The notes: generated by a model from the letters alone, not told the origin. A stretch of 64,000 bases of DNA from an uncultured cyanobacterium (GCA_903935205.1 CAIZQU010000096.1:26196-90195), one strand, 5' to 3'; shown: positions 19,244 to 28,445, counted from the first letter of the stretch. Numbers and translations are program-made.

Positions 19244-20154
19244 GCTGATCCAGGCAGGGGGCGCCGGCGTCCGTCCAGCACGGTCACCCCCAGCAGGGGC
19301 ACTACCGACGAAGGGCTGGACGCTGAATCCTCCCGGGGGACGGCCCCTCTCTGGCTGATCACCAGGGGATCCTGGTAGAGCGGTGGAGGCAGGGAATGGA
19401 GGCTGGCCCGCACCAGCTGATCGAGCGCTCCGGGTTCGAGGCTCCCCCGGCCTGACCTGCGCTGTCTCGCCTCCGCCTGGAACCGCCAGCGGCGGGGCAG
19501 GCTCCATCGCTGGGGGCGCAACACCCAGAGGCCGTCACAGGCGTGCCAGAGCTCTTCATAGGCAGCCAGTTCCCGATCCCAGCGGGGCAGCCAGGCCCAC
19601 TCCTGTGCGGTCAGTGACCAGTCCCGCAGTTGATCCCCTCGGCAGGCGGCCAATCTCTCCTCCCCCAGGCTGCGGCAACCCATCAGCCAGCCCTCGATCA
19701 GCAAGGCCTCGGCTTCCAGCACCTGGTCATCCGCACGATCTCCCTCGCCGCCGGCCAGCCCCTTATCGAACCGCGCCAGTCGCAGCGGACCACCGGCGCG
19801 CCAGTCAGCCAGCCGTTCCAGCAACAGAGGCAGGTCGTGACTTCCCGGAGGCACGCGGCTCACTCCGAAAGGGTTGCCCTGGAGGCGCCTCAGCCGCTCA
19901 GGCCAGGGGTAGTAAAAGTCATCGATGGAAGCCACCGCCAACCGCAGCCCCCGGCTCTCCGCCAGGGCGATGAGTTGGCGGGACAACGTGCTCTTGCCCG
20001 CTCCAACGGGGCCATTGAGGGCGAGCAACGCTGGCCTGGTTCCGCAGCGCTGCCGCAGGCTGAGCAGGCTGTTCAGCAGGGTGCAGGCCAGATCCGGCGG
20101 CTCCGCGAGGTGAGGCGGACCGATCTCCGTCGATGGGCCGTCCTCAGGTTCCAA
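19204..20154 (-). CDS. P-loop kinase, D-glycerate 3-kinase-like
   Basis: About 316 aa. Features: P-loop [18 protein letters not shown] near residue 50, the acidic motif [11 protein letters not shown], a conserved-looking [30 protein letters not shown], and [13 protein letters not shown]. This pattern matches the plant and cyanobacterial D-glycerate 3-kinase/GLYK group, which phosphorylates glycerate in the last step of photorespiration; related uridine-kinase-like proteins are an alternative. I placed the start at a TTG (20154) that overlaps the ycf20 stop by 11 bases; an upstream TTG at 20193 is also open. The C-terminus overlaps rpmF in the opposite direction. Confidence 0.75.
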   Translation of the reverse strand: MEPEDGPSTEIGPPHLAEPPDLACTLLNSLLSLRQRCGTRPALLALNGPVGAGKSTLSRQLIALAESRGLRLAVASIDDFYYPWPERLRRLQGNPFGVSRVPPGSHDLPLLLERLADWRAGGPLRLARFDKGLAGGEGDRADDQVLEAEALLIEGWLMGCRSLGEERLAACRGDQLRDWSLTAQEWAWLPRWDRELAAYEELWHACDGLWVLRPQRWSLPRRWRFQAEARQRRSGRGSLEPGALDQLVRASLHSLPPPLYQDPLVISQRGAVPREDSASSPSSVVPLLGVTVLDGRRRPLPGSAQLSLSSASVAIG

Positions 20155-20494
20155 GTTTGAAGGCCTCCAGCACCACCGCGTAGGTGGAGCCAATCCGCAG
20201 GTTGTCCAGCATCACCCACCCCAGGGGCCTTTCACCCTCGGCGAGCAGGCGGGTGCGCAGCCGGATCACCAGCTCCGTGACCACCACCAGCGCCAGCACC
20301 AGCAGCGGCCGTCCCCCCGGGATCCGCACCACCAGCAGGGTGAGCACATTCTGACCGGCGTAGTAACCCAGCAGCAGGGCCAACAGGGCCAGGCTGGCGC
20401 TTCGCCAGCTGCGTCGCAGCTGGCCGAGCAGGGAGCTGGCAAGGCGCCGCTCCAAGGTCGCGTAGCGGGTCTGCTGCAGGGGCGGTGGGCTCAC
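20144..20494 (-). CDS. ycf20: Ycf20 / DUF565 family membrane protein
   Basis: 116 aa. A soluble start (LQQTRYATLERRLASSLLGQ) is followed by hydrophobic segments ASLALLALLLGYYAGQNV and LLVLALVVVTELVIRL, then a short conserved tail. The GYYAGQ piece is typical of Ycf20, found in cyanobacteria and chloroplasts. In plants and green algae relatives are linked to thermal dissipation of excess light, but the biochemical role is unknown. I chose the GTG at 20494 because it overlaps the upstream HAD gene stop as GTGA. The open frame runs 18 codons further upstream. Confidence 0.85.
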   Translation of the reverse strand: MSPPPLQQTRYATLERRLASSLLGQLRRSWRSASLALLALLLGYYAGQNVLTLLVVRIPGGRPLLVLALVVVTELVIRLRTRLLAEGERPLGWVMLDNLRIGSTYAVVLEAFKLGT

Positions 20495-21261
20495 GATGAA
20501 GGCAGCAGCTGCTCCAGCCAGGAGAGCGTGGCAACCCCTCCGGGGCAAGCGGGGCCGCGCAGGACCGTCAGGGGCTGCTGCTCCGTTCCCAGGCCATCGA
20601 CCACGGCCACCGCGGCGGCGAAGGCCTCCAGGGGTTCCGATCGGCTCACCTCCGACAGGGTGATCAGGGTGGGAACACCCGCGGCCGTGGCCGCCGCCAG
20701 ACCCTGGGGTGAATCTTCGACGGCCAACACCCCTGCCGCCAGGTCCATGCGGGCCAGCGCAAGCCGGTAGCCCTCGGGATCGGGTTTCTTGCGCTCCACG
20801 TCGTCACCACAGATCCAGCCGCTGAAGGCGCCGGCCTGCTCCCCCAGGCTGTTTTGGGTCAGGGCCTGAACCGCTGAGCGGGAGCTGGTGGTCACGATCC
20901 ACTGGGCCAGGCCGGCGCTCGCCGCAGCCGCGATCAGGCGGGCCACACCGGGCCGCAGGGGCAGCTGGCCCCGCTGCAGCAGGGCGCCGTAGTGCCGCTT
21001 CTTGCTGGCCACCAGCCGATCGAGCAGTGCTGACCCCTGGTCGCTGGGGCCGTTGCCGACGCGCTGTTGTTCCATCCAGGCCGCGATCCGTTCCCGACCG
21101 CCCCCCACCGCCAGCAGCCGTCGGTAGGTGTGCCGATCCCAGCGCCAGGGGAGGTCATGGTCGGCGAAGGCGGCATTGAAGGCCAGCCTGTGGCCCGCCA
21201 ACTCCGTTTCGGCAAGGGTGCCATCCACATCCCAGAGGATTGCCCGCAGCGGCTCACCCAT
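20491..21261 (-). CDS. CbbY-like HAD sugar-phosphatase
   Basis: 256 aa. HAD motif I is ILWDVDGTLAETELAGHR, with the two catalytic aspartates and the ETE-GHR cap sequence typical of CbbY. Motif II is IVTTSSRS, the motif III lysine lies in DVERKKPDPEGY, and motif IV is VLAVEDSPQGLAAA. CbbY proteins dephosphorylate xylulose 1,5-bisphosphate, an inhibitory RuBisCO by-product, so this may be metabolite repair for carbon fixation. It is first in a leftward group with ycf20 and the glycerate kinase-like gene, and is divergent from recJ. Confidence 0.87.
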   Translation of the reverse strand: MGEPLRAILWDVDGTLAETELAGHRLAFNAAFADHDLPWRWDRHTYRRLLAVGGGRERIAAWMEQQRVGNGPSDQGSALLDRLVASKKRHYGALLQRGQLPLRPGVARLIAAAASAGLAQWIVTTSSRSAVQALTQNSLGEQAGAFSGWICGDDVERKKPDPEGYRLALARMDLAAGVLAVEDSPQGLAAATAAGVPTLITLSEVSRSEPLEAFAAAVAVVDGLGTEQQPLTVLRGPACPGGVATLSWLEQLLPSS

Positions 21262-21332
21262 TGGCAGAAACCAGCGCAGGCCGCCGCCAGGCTAGGGCTG
21301 GCAACGGGCCGGGGCCGCCGCACAATGCAGAG

Positions 21333-23231
21333 ATGCTCGGATCTCCCCTTCCCTCCCCCGCCGATCAGCGGCCCTGGCGGCTGCCAGCTCCGTTGCAGGC
21401 TCCTGCTGCCGAAGCCGGGGCCGGCCCAGCCAACCTTCCCACGGAGCTGTTGGCGGTGTTGAGTCGGCGCGGCCTGGTCGGGGAAGCGGCGGTGCAGGCC
21501 CTGCTCGATCCGCCGCCGGCCCCAGCCGCTCTTGAGCATTTCCCCGATCTGGCCAGGGCCGTGGAGCGGCTGGCCCTGGCCTGTGCCAGCGCTGAGCCCG
21601 TGGCGATCTGCGGCGATTACGACGCCGATGGCATGACGAGCACGGCCCTGCTGGTGGGGGTGCTGGCCCGGCTCGGGGCGGCGCCGAAGCCGGCGATCCC
21701 CAGCCGCCAGGAGGACGGTTACGGGCTCAATGCCGGCATGGTCGAAATGCTGGCAGCCGAGGGCATCGGCCTGCTGATCACGGTCGACAACGGCGTCGCC
21801 GCCCGGGAGGCCCTCGACCGGGCCCAGGCCCTGGGGGTCGACGTGATTCTCACCGACCACCACAGCCTGCCGCCCGAGCTGCCTCCCCACCTGGCCCTGC
21901 TCCACCCGGCGGTCACTCCGGAGGGTTCTCCCTATCGGGGCCTGGCGGGGGTGGGGCTGGCCTTCGTGCTGGCCCGTGCCCTCTGCCGCAGTCTCGGCCG
22001 GGCTGACGGGGAGGCGATGGCCCGCGATCTCTTCTGCATCGGCACGATCGCCGACATGGCGCCCTTGCTTGGCGTGAACCGCCGTTGGCTGCTGGATGGG
22101 CTGCCTCGATTGGCTGAGAGTCGGCTGGAGGGCCTGAAGGCTCTGGTGCGGATCGCCGGGGTGGAGGAGAAGCGGATCGATGCCGGCACGGTCGGCTTCC
22201 AGCTCGCTCCGCGGATCAATGCTGTGGGACGACTGGGAGATCCGCTGCTGGTGGTTGAGTTGCTGACCACCGAGAACGCCGATCAGGCCCTGGAACTAGC
22301 TCGCCGCTGCGATGCCCTCAACCGTCAGCGGCGCGACCTCTGCGCTGCGATCGAAGCGGAAGCCCTGGCCCTGCTGGAGGCCGACGGCCCCCAGCGCCCC
22401 GACTTCCTGTTGCTCGCTCAGAGCCACTGGCACCACGGGGTGATCGGCATTGTGGCGGCCAGGTTGATGGAGCGTTTCGAGCGCCCGGTCGCCCTGCTGG
22501 CCAGCGAAGGGGGTGGCCGTCTGCGCGCCTCGGTGCGGGCTCCCCGGGGGTTTGCCGTCGATCAGGCCCTCAACCACTGCGCCGATCTGCTGGAGCGGCA
22601 CGGTGGCCATCCGGCCGCCGGAGGCTTCACGGTGCGTGCCGAGCGGGTTGGCGAGCTGCACAGCCGGCTTGATGGCCTGGCTTCGGCCTGGCTGGAGAGC
22701 AACGGTGGGCTGTTTCCGGTCGAGCCCGAGGCCCAGCTGCGCCTGGAGCGCATCGACCGGCCGTTCTGGCAGCAGCTGCAACGACTCGAACCGTTTGGTA
22801 TCGGCCATCCGGCACCGCTGTTCTGGAGCAGTGGCTGTCGGGTGCTGATGCAGCGGCGTCTGCGCGGCGGCCATCTGCAGCTGGAGCTGGAGCAGCAGGG
22901 TGTTCGGCGCCGAGCCATCGGCTGGCGTTGGAGCGACCAGGAGACCGTGCCGGATCTGGTGGATGTGGCCTACCACCTGAAGATGGACCGCTGGCAGGGT
23001 GAGGAACGTCTACAGATGGAGCTGGTAGCCCTGCGCCCCGGTCGGGTGGATGGGGTGGTGCTCCGTCATCGGCAACGCCACTACCACTGTTGCCGCCATG
23101 GGGAAGGGGTGCTGATCCGCAATGATGCCGGCATGGAATACAAAGCCAGCCTCAACGACGACACCAGCCAGCATCCCTATCTGCGCCGACTCGTGCAGGG
23201 TGCGGCCCTCGCCCTTGGGCTGACCGCCTGA
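21333..23231 (+). CDS. recJ: Single-stranded-DNA-specific exonuclease RecJ
   Basis: 5'-3' ssDNA exonuclease for recombinational and mismatch repair. The protein is 632 aa. The DHH phosphoesterase motifs are all present: AICGDYDADGMTSTALL, ITVDNGVAAREAL, VILTDHHSLPPELP, and FCIGTIADMAPL. The DHHA1 region has HWHHGVIGIVAARLMERF and RHGGHPAAGGFTV, and an OB-fold follows toward the C-terminus. The ATG at 21333 was chosen. It is divergent from the CbbY-like gene with 71 bp between the starts. Confidence 0.95.
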   Translation: MLGSPLPSPADQRPWRLPAPLQAPAAEAGAGPANLPTELLAVLSRRGLVGEAAVQALLDPPPAPAALEHFPDLARAVERLALACASAEPVAICGDYDADGMTSTALLVGVLARLGAAPKPAIPSRQEDGYGLNAGMVEMLAAEGIGLLITVDNGVAAREALDRAQALGVDVILTDHHSLPPELPPHLALLHPAVTPEGSPYRGLAGVGLAFVLARALCRSLGRADGEAMARDLFCIGTIADMAPLLGVNRRWLLDGLPRLAESRLEGLKALVRIAGVEEKRIDAGTVGFQLAPRINAVGRLGDPLLVVELLTTENADQALELARRCDALNRQRRDLCAAIEAEALALLEADGPQRPDFLLLAQSHWHHGVIGIVAARLMERFERPVALLASEGGGRLRASVRAPRGFAVDQALNHCADLLERHGGHPAAGGFTVRAERVGELHSRLDGLASAWLESNGGLFPVEPEAQLRLERIDRPFWQQLQRLEPFGIGHPAPLFWSSGCRVLMQRRLRGGHLQLELEQQGVRRRAIGWRWSDQETVPDLVDVAYHLKMDRWQGEERLQMELVALRPGRVDGVVLRHRQRHYHCCRHGEGVLIRNDAGMEYKASLNDDTSQHPYLRRLVQGAALALGLTA

Positions 23232-23594
23232 TCCACCGTTGTTCACCCTGCCAAAACGGCGGTGGAACCAGGCCGTGGCAGCGGACCCATGGTTCGATCA
23301 ACACAGATCCAAAAGCACCGCTGCAGCGGTCCGAGCGGGTGAACCAGAGACTTCAAGGGACCTGAACTCGATGGGTTCGAATTCAGTGGATCTGGATTCA
23401 ATGGGCCTAAGGATCGCCAGGGTGTTGAAAAACGGTCTAGACCCTGAATCCCAGATCAGGGGTCAATCCTGATGCAAGGATCAAAGAGCCAAGATCAGGC
23501 CAGGGATGGCAGCCACAGGCCTGAGCCGAGCAACGATCGGACCCAGGCCCGGATCTGCGTCAGGTTTTGAGCGACCAGTGCCGGCGGGGCCAGC
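23232..23594. other. Intergenic region recJ-psb30, no gene seen
   Basis: These 363 bases have lower GC than the neighbours. There is a weak near-repeat around 23369-23406 (GGTTCGAATTCAG and GGATTCAATGG) but no tRNA fold and no convincing coding frame. It contains the 3' ends of two converging transcripts (recJ from the left, psb30 from the right). No clear intrinsic terminator was found. Confidence 0.5.
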
Positions 23595-23702
23595 TCAGAG
23601 GGCGCCGCGGCGATAGAAAAGAATGAAGATCACAGCAGGACCGGCGATGGTGATCAGGGCCAGGGCGGCGAAGTTGGAGATCAGATGGAAATCGATGCCC
23701 AT
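23595..23702 (-). CDS. psb30: Photosystem II reaction centre protein Psb30 (Ycf12)
   Basis: 35-aa single-helix membrane protein of photosystem II. The translation begins [20 protein letters not shown] and ends [15 protein letters not shown]. The family core [23 protein letters not shown] is unmistakable and the length is right. Psb30 sits at the edge of the PSII reaction centre and stabilises the complex, especially in strong light. The gene is monocistronic here, with a candidate promoter just upstream. Confidence 0.95.
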   Translation of the reverse strand: MGIDFHLISNFAALALITIAGPAVIFILFYRRGAL

Positions 23703-23731
23703 GACGGATCAGAGATTGGCGCTGCTCTTCG

Positions 23732-23737
23732 ATTGTA
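23732..23737 (-). promoter_or_regulatory. Candidate -10 element of psb30
   Basis: Read on the minus strand this is TACAAT, a near-consensus -10 box, 30 bases before the psb30 ATG. No good -35 was found at the right spacing; a TTGAAG lies too close. It would give a short 5' leader of about 20-25 bases. Confidence 0.4.
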
Positions 23738-23804
23738 GGGGTGCGCTTCAAGTCAGAGCCGGGGTCCGGGTGTCAGTGTGACGGCTTGTCATGGGGGAGA
23801 GGTG

Positions 23805-24182
23805 ATGGCCTGCGGCACCACGGCGGCGCCCTCGCAGCATTGGCAGTGCATCAGCGGCTGTGGCTGCTGCTGCCGCCTCGATCCGGCCCGTCGGCCAGAG
23901 GCCCTCGAGGCCCTGGATCCCGAGCAGCGACGCCAATACCTGGAGATGGTGGGGGCCGATGGCTGGTGCATCCATTTCGACACCGGCGGCCAGCGCTGCC
24001 GCATCTATGCCGACCGTCCCGACTTCTGCCGGGTCAGCTCCCTGATCCAGCTGTTCGGCCAGCGGGGGGAGGATGGCGATGCCCTGGCGATCGCCTGCTG
24101 CACCCAGCAGATTCGCAGCGAGCGCGGCGGCCGTGGCAAGGTGATGCGACGCTTCCTCCGAGCGATCCGGCGTTCACGATGA
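23805..24182 (+). CDS. YkgJ-family cysteine cluster protein
   Basis: 125 aa. The N-terminal cysteines (ISGCGCCCRLDPARRP) and the later RCRIYADRPDFCR and ACCTQQI match the YkgJ/CxxCxxCC family, proposed to bind zinc or iron ions. Function is unknown; members occur near metal-related or tRNA-related genes. The ATG at 23805 is favoured, and a GTG nine codons upstream is also open. Its stop overlaps the start of the first GDT1-type gene as ATGA, so it is coupled to a cation transporter pair. This suggests a role in metal handling. Confidence 0.8.
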   Translation: MACGTTAAPSQHWQCISGCGCCCRLDPARRPEALEALDPEQRRQYLEMVGADGWCIHFDTGGQRCRIYADRPDFCRVSSLIQLFGQRGEDGDALAIACCTQQIRSERGGRGKVMRRFLRAIRRSR

Positions 24183-24631
24183 GCTCTCCTCTGCCGCATC
24201 CCTCCGGATCTGAGCGTCCAGATCCGACAGCGGCCGACGGCCAGCACGCCGCCTCGCCATCGCCGGACACCTCCGAGCCGGCAGCCGCTGCCGCCCCGGG
24301 AGCGACCGTCTCCTGGCTGAGTGTGTTCCTGAGCACCGCCACCACGGTCTTCCTGGCGGAGCTGGGGGACAAGACCCAACTGGCGGCCCTGCTGCTCTCC
24401 GCCGAATCCGGTCGCCCGGTGGTGGTCTTCCTCGGGGCCTCCCTGGCCCTGATCTGCTCCAGCCTGGTGGGGGTGGTGCTGGGCCGCTGGCTGTCGACGG
24501 TGATGGCTCCGGAGCAGCTGGAACTCGCCGCCGGCGTGCTGATGGTGGCCCTCGGCCTCTGGCTCGGTCGGCAGGCGGTGCTTCATCTGGCCCCCCTGCC
24601 AGCCGTGGCGGCCGCCGCCCTCGGCACTTAG
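24179..24631 (+). CDS. GDT1/TMEM165-family half-transporter, first partner
   Basis: 150 aa. A disordered, Ser/Pro-rich 45-residue N-terminus precedes three hydrophobic helices. The signature is VFLAELGDKTQLAALLL, the UPF0016 ExGDKT motif that binds Mn2+ or Ca2+. Full-length family members carry this three-helix module twice; here it is encoded once, followed by a second gene with the other copy. In other cyanobacteria such half-size pairs export Mn2+ together. The assignment as a hemi-exchanger is by family and gene order. Confidence 0.87.
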   Translation: MSSPLPHPSGSERPDPTAADGQHAASPSPDTSEPAAAAAPGATVSWLSVFLSTATTVFLAELGDKTQLAALLLSAESGRPVVVFLGASLALICSSLVGVVLGRWLSTVMAPEQLELAAGVLMVALGLWLGRQAVLHLAPLPAVAAAALGT

Positions 24632-24650
24632 CACCGAAACCGCCATCGCC

Positions 24651-24977
24651 ATGCTGTCGCTGCTCCTTTCCAGCTTCGTCACCGTCTTCCTGGCCGAACT
24701 CGGCGACAAGACCCAGCTGGCCATCGTCAGCATCAGCGGCACCAGCCAACGGCCCGTGGCGGTGTTCGCCGGCAGTGCCACGGCGCTGGTGCTGGCGAGT
24801 CTGGTCGGAGCTGCGGCCGGCGGCTCACTCTCCACCCTCATCCCCACCGATGCCCTGCAGCTGGCTGCTTCGCTCGGCTTTCTGATCCTCGGAGGACGAT
24901 TGATTCTCCGCTCCCGTTCAGCGGCGAAGGCCAGCGCCGCAGGCGGCGCACCGGGAAGCCCTGAGGTCGATCCCTAA
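24651..24977 (+). CDS. GDT1/TMEM165-family half-transporter, second partner
   Basis: 108 aa with three helices and the motif VFLAELGDKTQLAIVSI, 20 bp after the first half gene and in the same direction. No N-terminal extension is present. The two proteins should form the two halves of one Mn2+/Ca2+:H+ antiporter, keeping Mn2+ balanced for the PSII oxygen-evolving cluster. The short polar tail (SRSAAKASAAGG) is of no recognised type. Confidence 0.87.
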   Translation: MLSLLLSSFVTVFLAELGDKTQLAIVSISGTSQRPVAVFAGSATALVLASLVGAAAGGSLSTLIPTDALQLAASLGFLILGGRLILRSRSAAKASAAGGAPGSPEVDP

Positions 24978-25461
24978 AGTCGGGTAGGAATGGTTGGATC
25001 CGGCGCCATCGGGGCACCCCATCAGGGTCCTGAACGCGGCTACGCCGACTGCCTTCACCGGCCCTTCCACCCCCGCAGGCCGGCATCCCGCCGAACCGAC
25101 AACACCTTCGTCAGCGCCTGCTCCCCTGGTCGTCTCGGGCCTGCCCAGGAGTCCGCTCCCGGCCATCCCCCATCCCACGACGGCACCGATGGGGCATCCC
25201 AGCCGTGGATCGCTCCATCGCTGCTCGGTTGACCAGTCCGCCGCGGGTTCCCCCCGATGGTCTGGATCGATCCCACCCATTTCGCTCCTTCGAACGCCGG
25301 ACACCCGGGGAACGACCGCGCCAACGCCAACGCCGCTCCCCGAGCCGCTGCACAGCGGTCTAAACCGACCCCGACCGATTCAGCGCCAAGGGGACTGCCC
25401 CACCCACTGCCGAGCCCTTCCATCCACCGCCGCCGCCGCGGCGCACCACCGCCGATCTCCG
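24978..25461. other. Intergenic region before zam, no gene seen
   Basis: These 484 bases are open in the zam frame but code for a Pro/Thr/Arg-rich low-complexity string without a family resemblance, so I treat them as noncoding leader. No promoter, riboswitch fold or terminator was recognised. A long 5' untranslated region for zam is possible. Confidence 0.5.
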
Positions 25462-27780
25462 ATGAAGTTCACGGTCGCCGACCTGCTCGACCAGCTCCCC
25501 AGCGAGGAGTTCCTGCCCCTGACCCGGCTGGAGAAAGCCCTCGGGCTGTCCGACGGCGATGAGCGCCGGCAACTGGGCATCAGCCTCGAACCCCTCGCCC
25601 GCCTCGGCCTGCTCGAAAGCCGCGAGGAAGGTCTGCGGCGCCTGGACAATCCGGATCTGATCACGGCCCGATTGCGCTGCTCCAGCAAGGGGTTCTGCTT
25701 TGCCCTGCGCGAGGATGGCGGCGAGGACATCTACATCCGGGACCACCAGCTCAACCACGCCTGGAATGGCGACCGCGTCCTGGTGCGCGTCACCCGTGAA
25801 GGGGGGCGTCGGCGCTCACCGGAGGGGGCGGTGCAGTGCATCCTTGCCCGCGAAACCAGCAGCCTGCTGGCCCAGGTGGAGCGCCGCGATGAGGGGGATC
25901 TGGTGGCCGTCCCCCTCGACGACCGGCTGCTGACCACGATCCAGCTCCCCCCTGAAGACAGTCCCCACGCCGAAGACCGGGACGATGCCGTTGTCGAGGT
26001 GGCGATCGATCGCTTCCCCGTCGCCCAGTTCGCGGCCCTCGGCCACGTGGCCCGGCGTCTGCCGGTCCGCGGCGGCGAGGAAGCCGATCGGGACCTGCTG
26101 CTCACCAAGCACCATCTGCACAGCCGGCCGGCTGCACCCCGCGTCAGCCTGCGCAGCCTGGAGGACAGCCAGCGCACCGATCTCACTGGCCTGACGGTCC
26201 TGCTTCCCGTGGGTTGGCAGGGCCCGGACGCCCCGGGGCTCCCCGGGCTCTCCCTGGAGACCCGGGAGGACGGCGGCTGGCGCCTCTGGGTCCACGCCCC
26301 GGCGGTGGGTGAACGGGTGAGTGGCGGCAGCAGCCTCGATGGCTGGCTGGCCCAGCAGGGAGAGGCGATCTGCACCGGCCGCAGCTGGATCCCCCTGCTG
26401 ACCCCCTCCCTGGCCAAGGCGTCGGCCTTCAGCCCCAACAACCGCTGCGAGGCCCTGTCGGTGGCCCTTGATCTGGCAGCCGATGGCACCCTGGAGCACT
26501 TCCGCTTCTGCCTGAGCACGATCCAGCCCACCGCCTGGCTCGATCCCGCCGCCCTCACGGCCCTGGTGGAGCGCAAGCCCAAGGCCCGCACCGTGCCGGC
26601 GGCCCTCAAGCCGATCAAGGACCATCTCAGCCTGGTGGAAGACCTGCAGACCGTCGCCGACCTGCTGCAGGCGCGCCGCCTTGGCGCCGGCTCCCTCGAC
26701 CTCGACCTGGCCCTGCCTTCGATCGACAGCCTCGGCGATCTGCGCCTGCCCCCTCCCGATGCCCCCCGCCAGGGTTGGCTGGTGCGACTGGAGCCGCAAC
26801 AGCCCCTGCGCCTGCTTCGGGAGGCGGTGCTCGTGGCCCAGCGTGCCCTGGGCCGCCATCTGGCGGCGCTGCAACTGCCGGGTCTGTTCGCCTCCCAGGC
26901 CGGGCCCGATCCAGAAGCCCTCAACGACGTGGCCAAGGCCGCGCTCAGCCTGGAAATTCCGCTGGAACTCAGCCCGGAGGGCAATGCCGATGCCGCCGAG
27001 CTGGCGGCCGCCTTCGCCGCCACCAACCGCAGCCGCCCCCTGCAGCAGCAGCTCTGCGACTGCCTGCGCCCGGTGGAACTCGGGGACGGGCCCCAACCCC
27101 ACGCCCTGGCCGCGGAGGATCAGGCCTATGCGCCCTGGTGCTGTCCGACCCTCCACTACGCCGACCTCTGGAACCAGCGACTGCTGGTCTGCCTGCTGAC
27201 GGAGGGCAAGGACCGCCCCAGCGTGCGGCATAAGAACGGCGTCGATCTCGCCTCCGATGCCTGCCACGGCAGCACGGACTGGCCCCTGCTGAGCGAATCC
27301 CAGCTGGGCCCCTTCCGCGACGGCCTCAGCCACGGCCTGAGCAAACGACTCAATGGGCGCAGCCGCTTCCAGGAGGAGTTCCAGGCCGATGTGCTGGCCA
27401 TGGCCCAGGCCCGTTACGCAGAGCCCCTGGTCGGCCAGACCCTGCCGGGGGTGATCAGCGGCGTGCAGAGCTACGGCTTTTTTGTGGAGGTGCCCCCTTC
27501 CCAGGTGGAGGGACTGGTGCACGTCAGCTCTCTGAAGGACGATTGGTATGAATACCGCTCCCGCCAGAATCGTCTGGTCGGTCGCAAGAATCGCCGCACC
27601 TACATGGTGGGCGACAGCGTGGCGGTGGAGATTCAGAAGGTCGACGCCCTGCGCCACCAGATCGATCTGGCCGTGATCCAACCGGAGGATGGGGAAGCTT
27701 CGGCCCAGGACGGTGACGAATCGCGTGCAGCCTCCAGCGAACCCGAGCGGGCCGAAGGATCCGTGGCCGAGGACCTCTGA
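25462..27780 (+). CDS. zam: Zam-type RNase II/R (RNB) family protein with degenerate active site
   Basis: 772 aa. The N-terminal helical domain (MKFTVADLLDQLPSEEFLPL) and an OB/cold-shock-like region are followed by an RNB-type middle (SLEDSQRTDLTGLTVL to about residue 600). A C-terminal S1 RNA-binding domain (LPGVISGVQSYGFFVEVPPS) lies at about residues 660-740. Where active RNB enzymes have a cluster of aspartates (like DPPDARDFDDA), this protein has GWQGPDAPGLPGLSLE, so the metal site appears lost. That matches the cyanobacterial Zam clade, tied to acetazolamide resistance and photosynthesis tuning, with redox-active cysteines; QQLCDCLRP and APWCCPTLHY are candidates here. Confidence 0.82.
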   Translation: MKFTVADLLDQLPSEEFLPLTRLEKALGLSDGDERRQLGISLEPLARLGLLESREEGLRRLDNPDLITARLRCSSKGFCFALREDGGEDIYIRDHQLNHAWNGDRVLVRVTREGGRRRSPEGAVQCILARETSSLLAQVERRDEGDLVAVPLDDRLLTTIQLPPEDSPHAEDRDDAVVEVAIDRFPVAQFAALGHVARRLPVRGGEEADRDLLLTKHHLHSRPAAPRVSLRSLEDSQRTDLTGLTVLLPVGWQGPDAPGLPGLSLETREDGGWRLWVHAPAVGERVSGGSSLDGWLAQQGEAICTGRSWIPLLTPSLAKASAFSPNNRCEALSVALDLAADGTLEHFRFCLSTIQPTAWLDPAALTALVERKPKARTVPAALKPIKDHLSLVEDLQTVADLLQARRLGAGSLDLDLALPSIDSLGDLRLPPPDAPRQGWLVRLEPQQPLRLLREAVLVAQRALGRHLAALQLPGLFASQAGPDPEALNDVAKAALSLEIPLELSPEGNADAAELAAAFAATNRSRPLQQQLCDCLRPVELGDGPQPHALAAEDQAYAPWCCPTLHYADLWNQRLLVCLLTEGKDRPSVRHKNGVDLASDACHGSTDWPLLSESQLGPFRDGLSHGLSKRLNGRSRFQEEFQADVLAMAQARYAEPLVGQTLPGVISGVQSYGFFVEVPPSQVEGLVHVSSLKDDWYEYRSRQNRLVGRKNRRTYMVGDSVAVEIQKVDALRHQIDLAVIQPEDGEASAQDGDESRAASSEPERAEGSVAEDL

Positions 27781-27797
27781 CGGTCCCGCCAACCCCC

Positions 27798-28445
27798 ATG
27801 CAGGTCTCCAACAGTCCCCAGCCCCCCGTGGTCCTTGGTGTTTCCGGCGCCTCGGCCCAGCCCCTGGCCCAGCGGGCCCTGCAACTGCTGCTGGCCGCCG
27901 ATCTGGAGGTGGAGCTGATCACCAGCCGCGGCGCGATCGGGGTCTGGCAGGCGGAGATGGGCCTGCGGGTGCCCTCCGAGCCGGCGGCCCAGGAGGATTT
28001 TTGGCGGCAGCGCACCGGTTGCGCTGGTGGTCGCCTGCGCTGCCATCGCTGGAACGACCAGGCGGCGGCAATCGCCAGCGGCAGTTTTCGCACCCTTGGA
28101 ATGGTGATCCTGCCGGCGAGCATGGGTACGGTGGGCAGGATTGCCAGCGGCGTTGCCCTCGACCTGATCGAACGGGCCGCCGATGTCCATCTCAAGGAAG
28201 CCCGTCCCCTGGTGATCGCCCCGCGTGAACTGCCCTGGAACCTGGTGCATCTGCGCAACCTCACCCGCTTGGCGGAGGCCGGAGCCCGCATCGCCCCGCC
28301 GGTACCGGCCTGGTATCACCAACCGCAGAGCATCGACGAGATGGTCGACTTTCTGGTGATCCGCATCTTCGATGTGCTGGGTCTCGACCTGGCTCCCCTC
28401 AACCGCTGGCAGGGGCCTCCCCCCGACCGCCGCCTCGCCCCCTGA
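27798..28445 (+). CDS. ubiX: Flavin prenyltransferase UbiX
   Basis: Prenylates FMN to make the cofactor of UbiD decarboxylases. The protein is 215 aa. Features: flavoprotein fold starting VVLGVSGASAQPLAQRAL, FMN-phosphate and prenyl sites LPASMGTVGRIASGVALDLI, and the catalytic-type region LVIAPRELPWNLVHLRNLTRL. It follows zam by 17 bp, in the same direction. The likely partner ubiD is not in the window. In cyanobacteria it supports plastoquinone synthesis. Confidence 0.93.
   Translation: MQVSNSPQPPVVLGVSGASAQPLAQRALQLLLAADLEVELITSRGAIGVWQAEMGLRVPSEPAAQEDFWRQRTGCAGGRLRCHRWNDQAAAIASGSFRTLGMVILPASMGTVGRIASGVALDLIERAADVHLKEARPLVIAPRELPWNLVHLRNLTRLAEAGARIAPPVPAWYHQPQSIDEMVDFLVIRIFDVLGLDLAPLNRWQGPPPDRRLAP

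Noticed and set aside
23360..23420. Possible tRNA, because of the string GGTTCGAATTC
   Set aside because: No acceptor or anticodon stem can be formed around it.
25816..27792. Minus-strand open frame of 658 codons over zam
   Set aside because: Antisense to zam, His/Gly/Gln-rich, no domain pattern.
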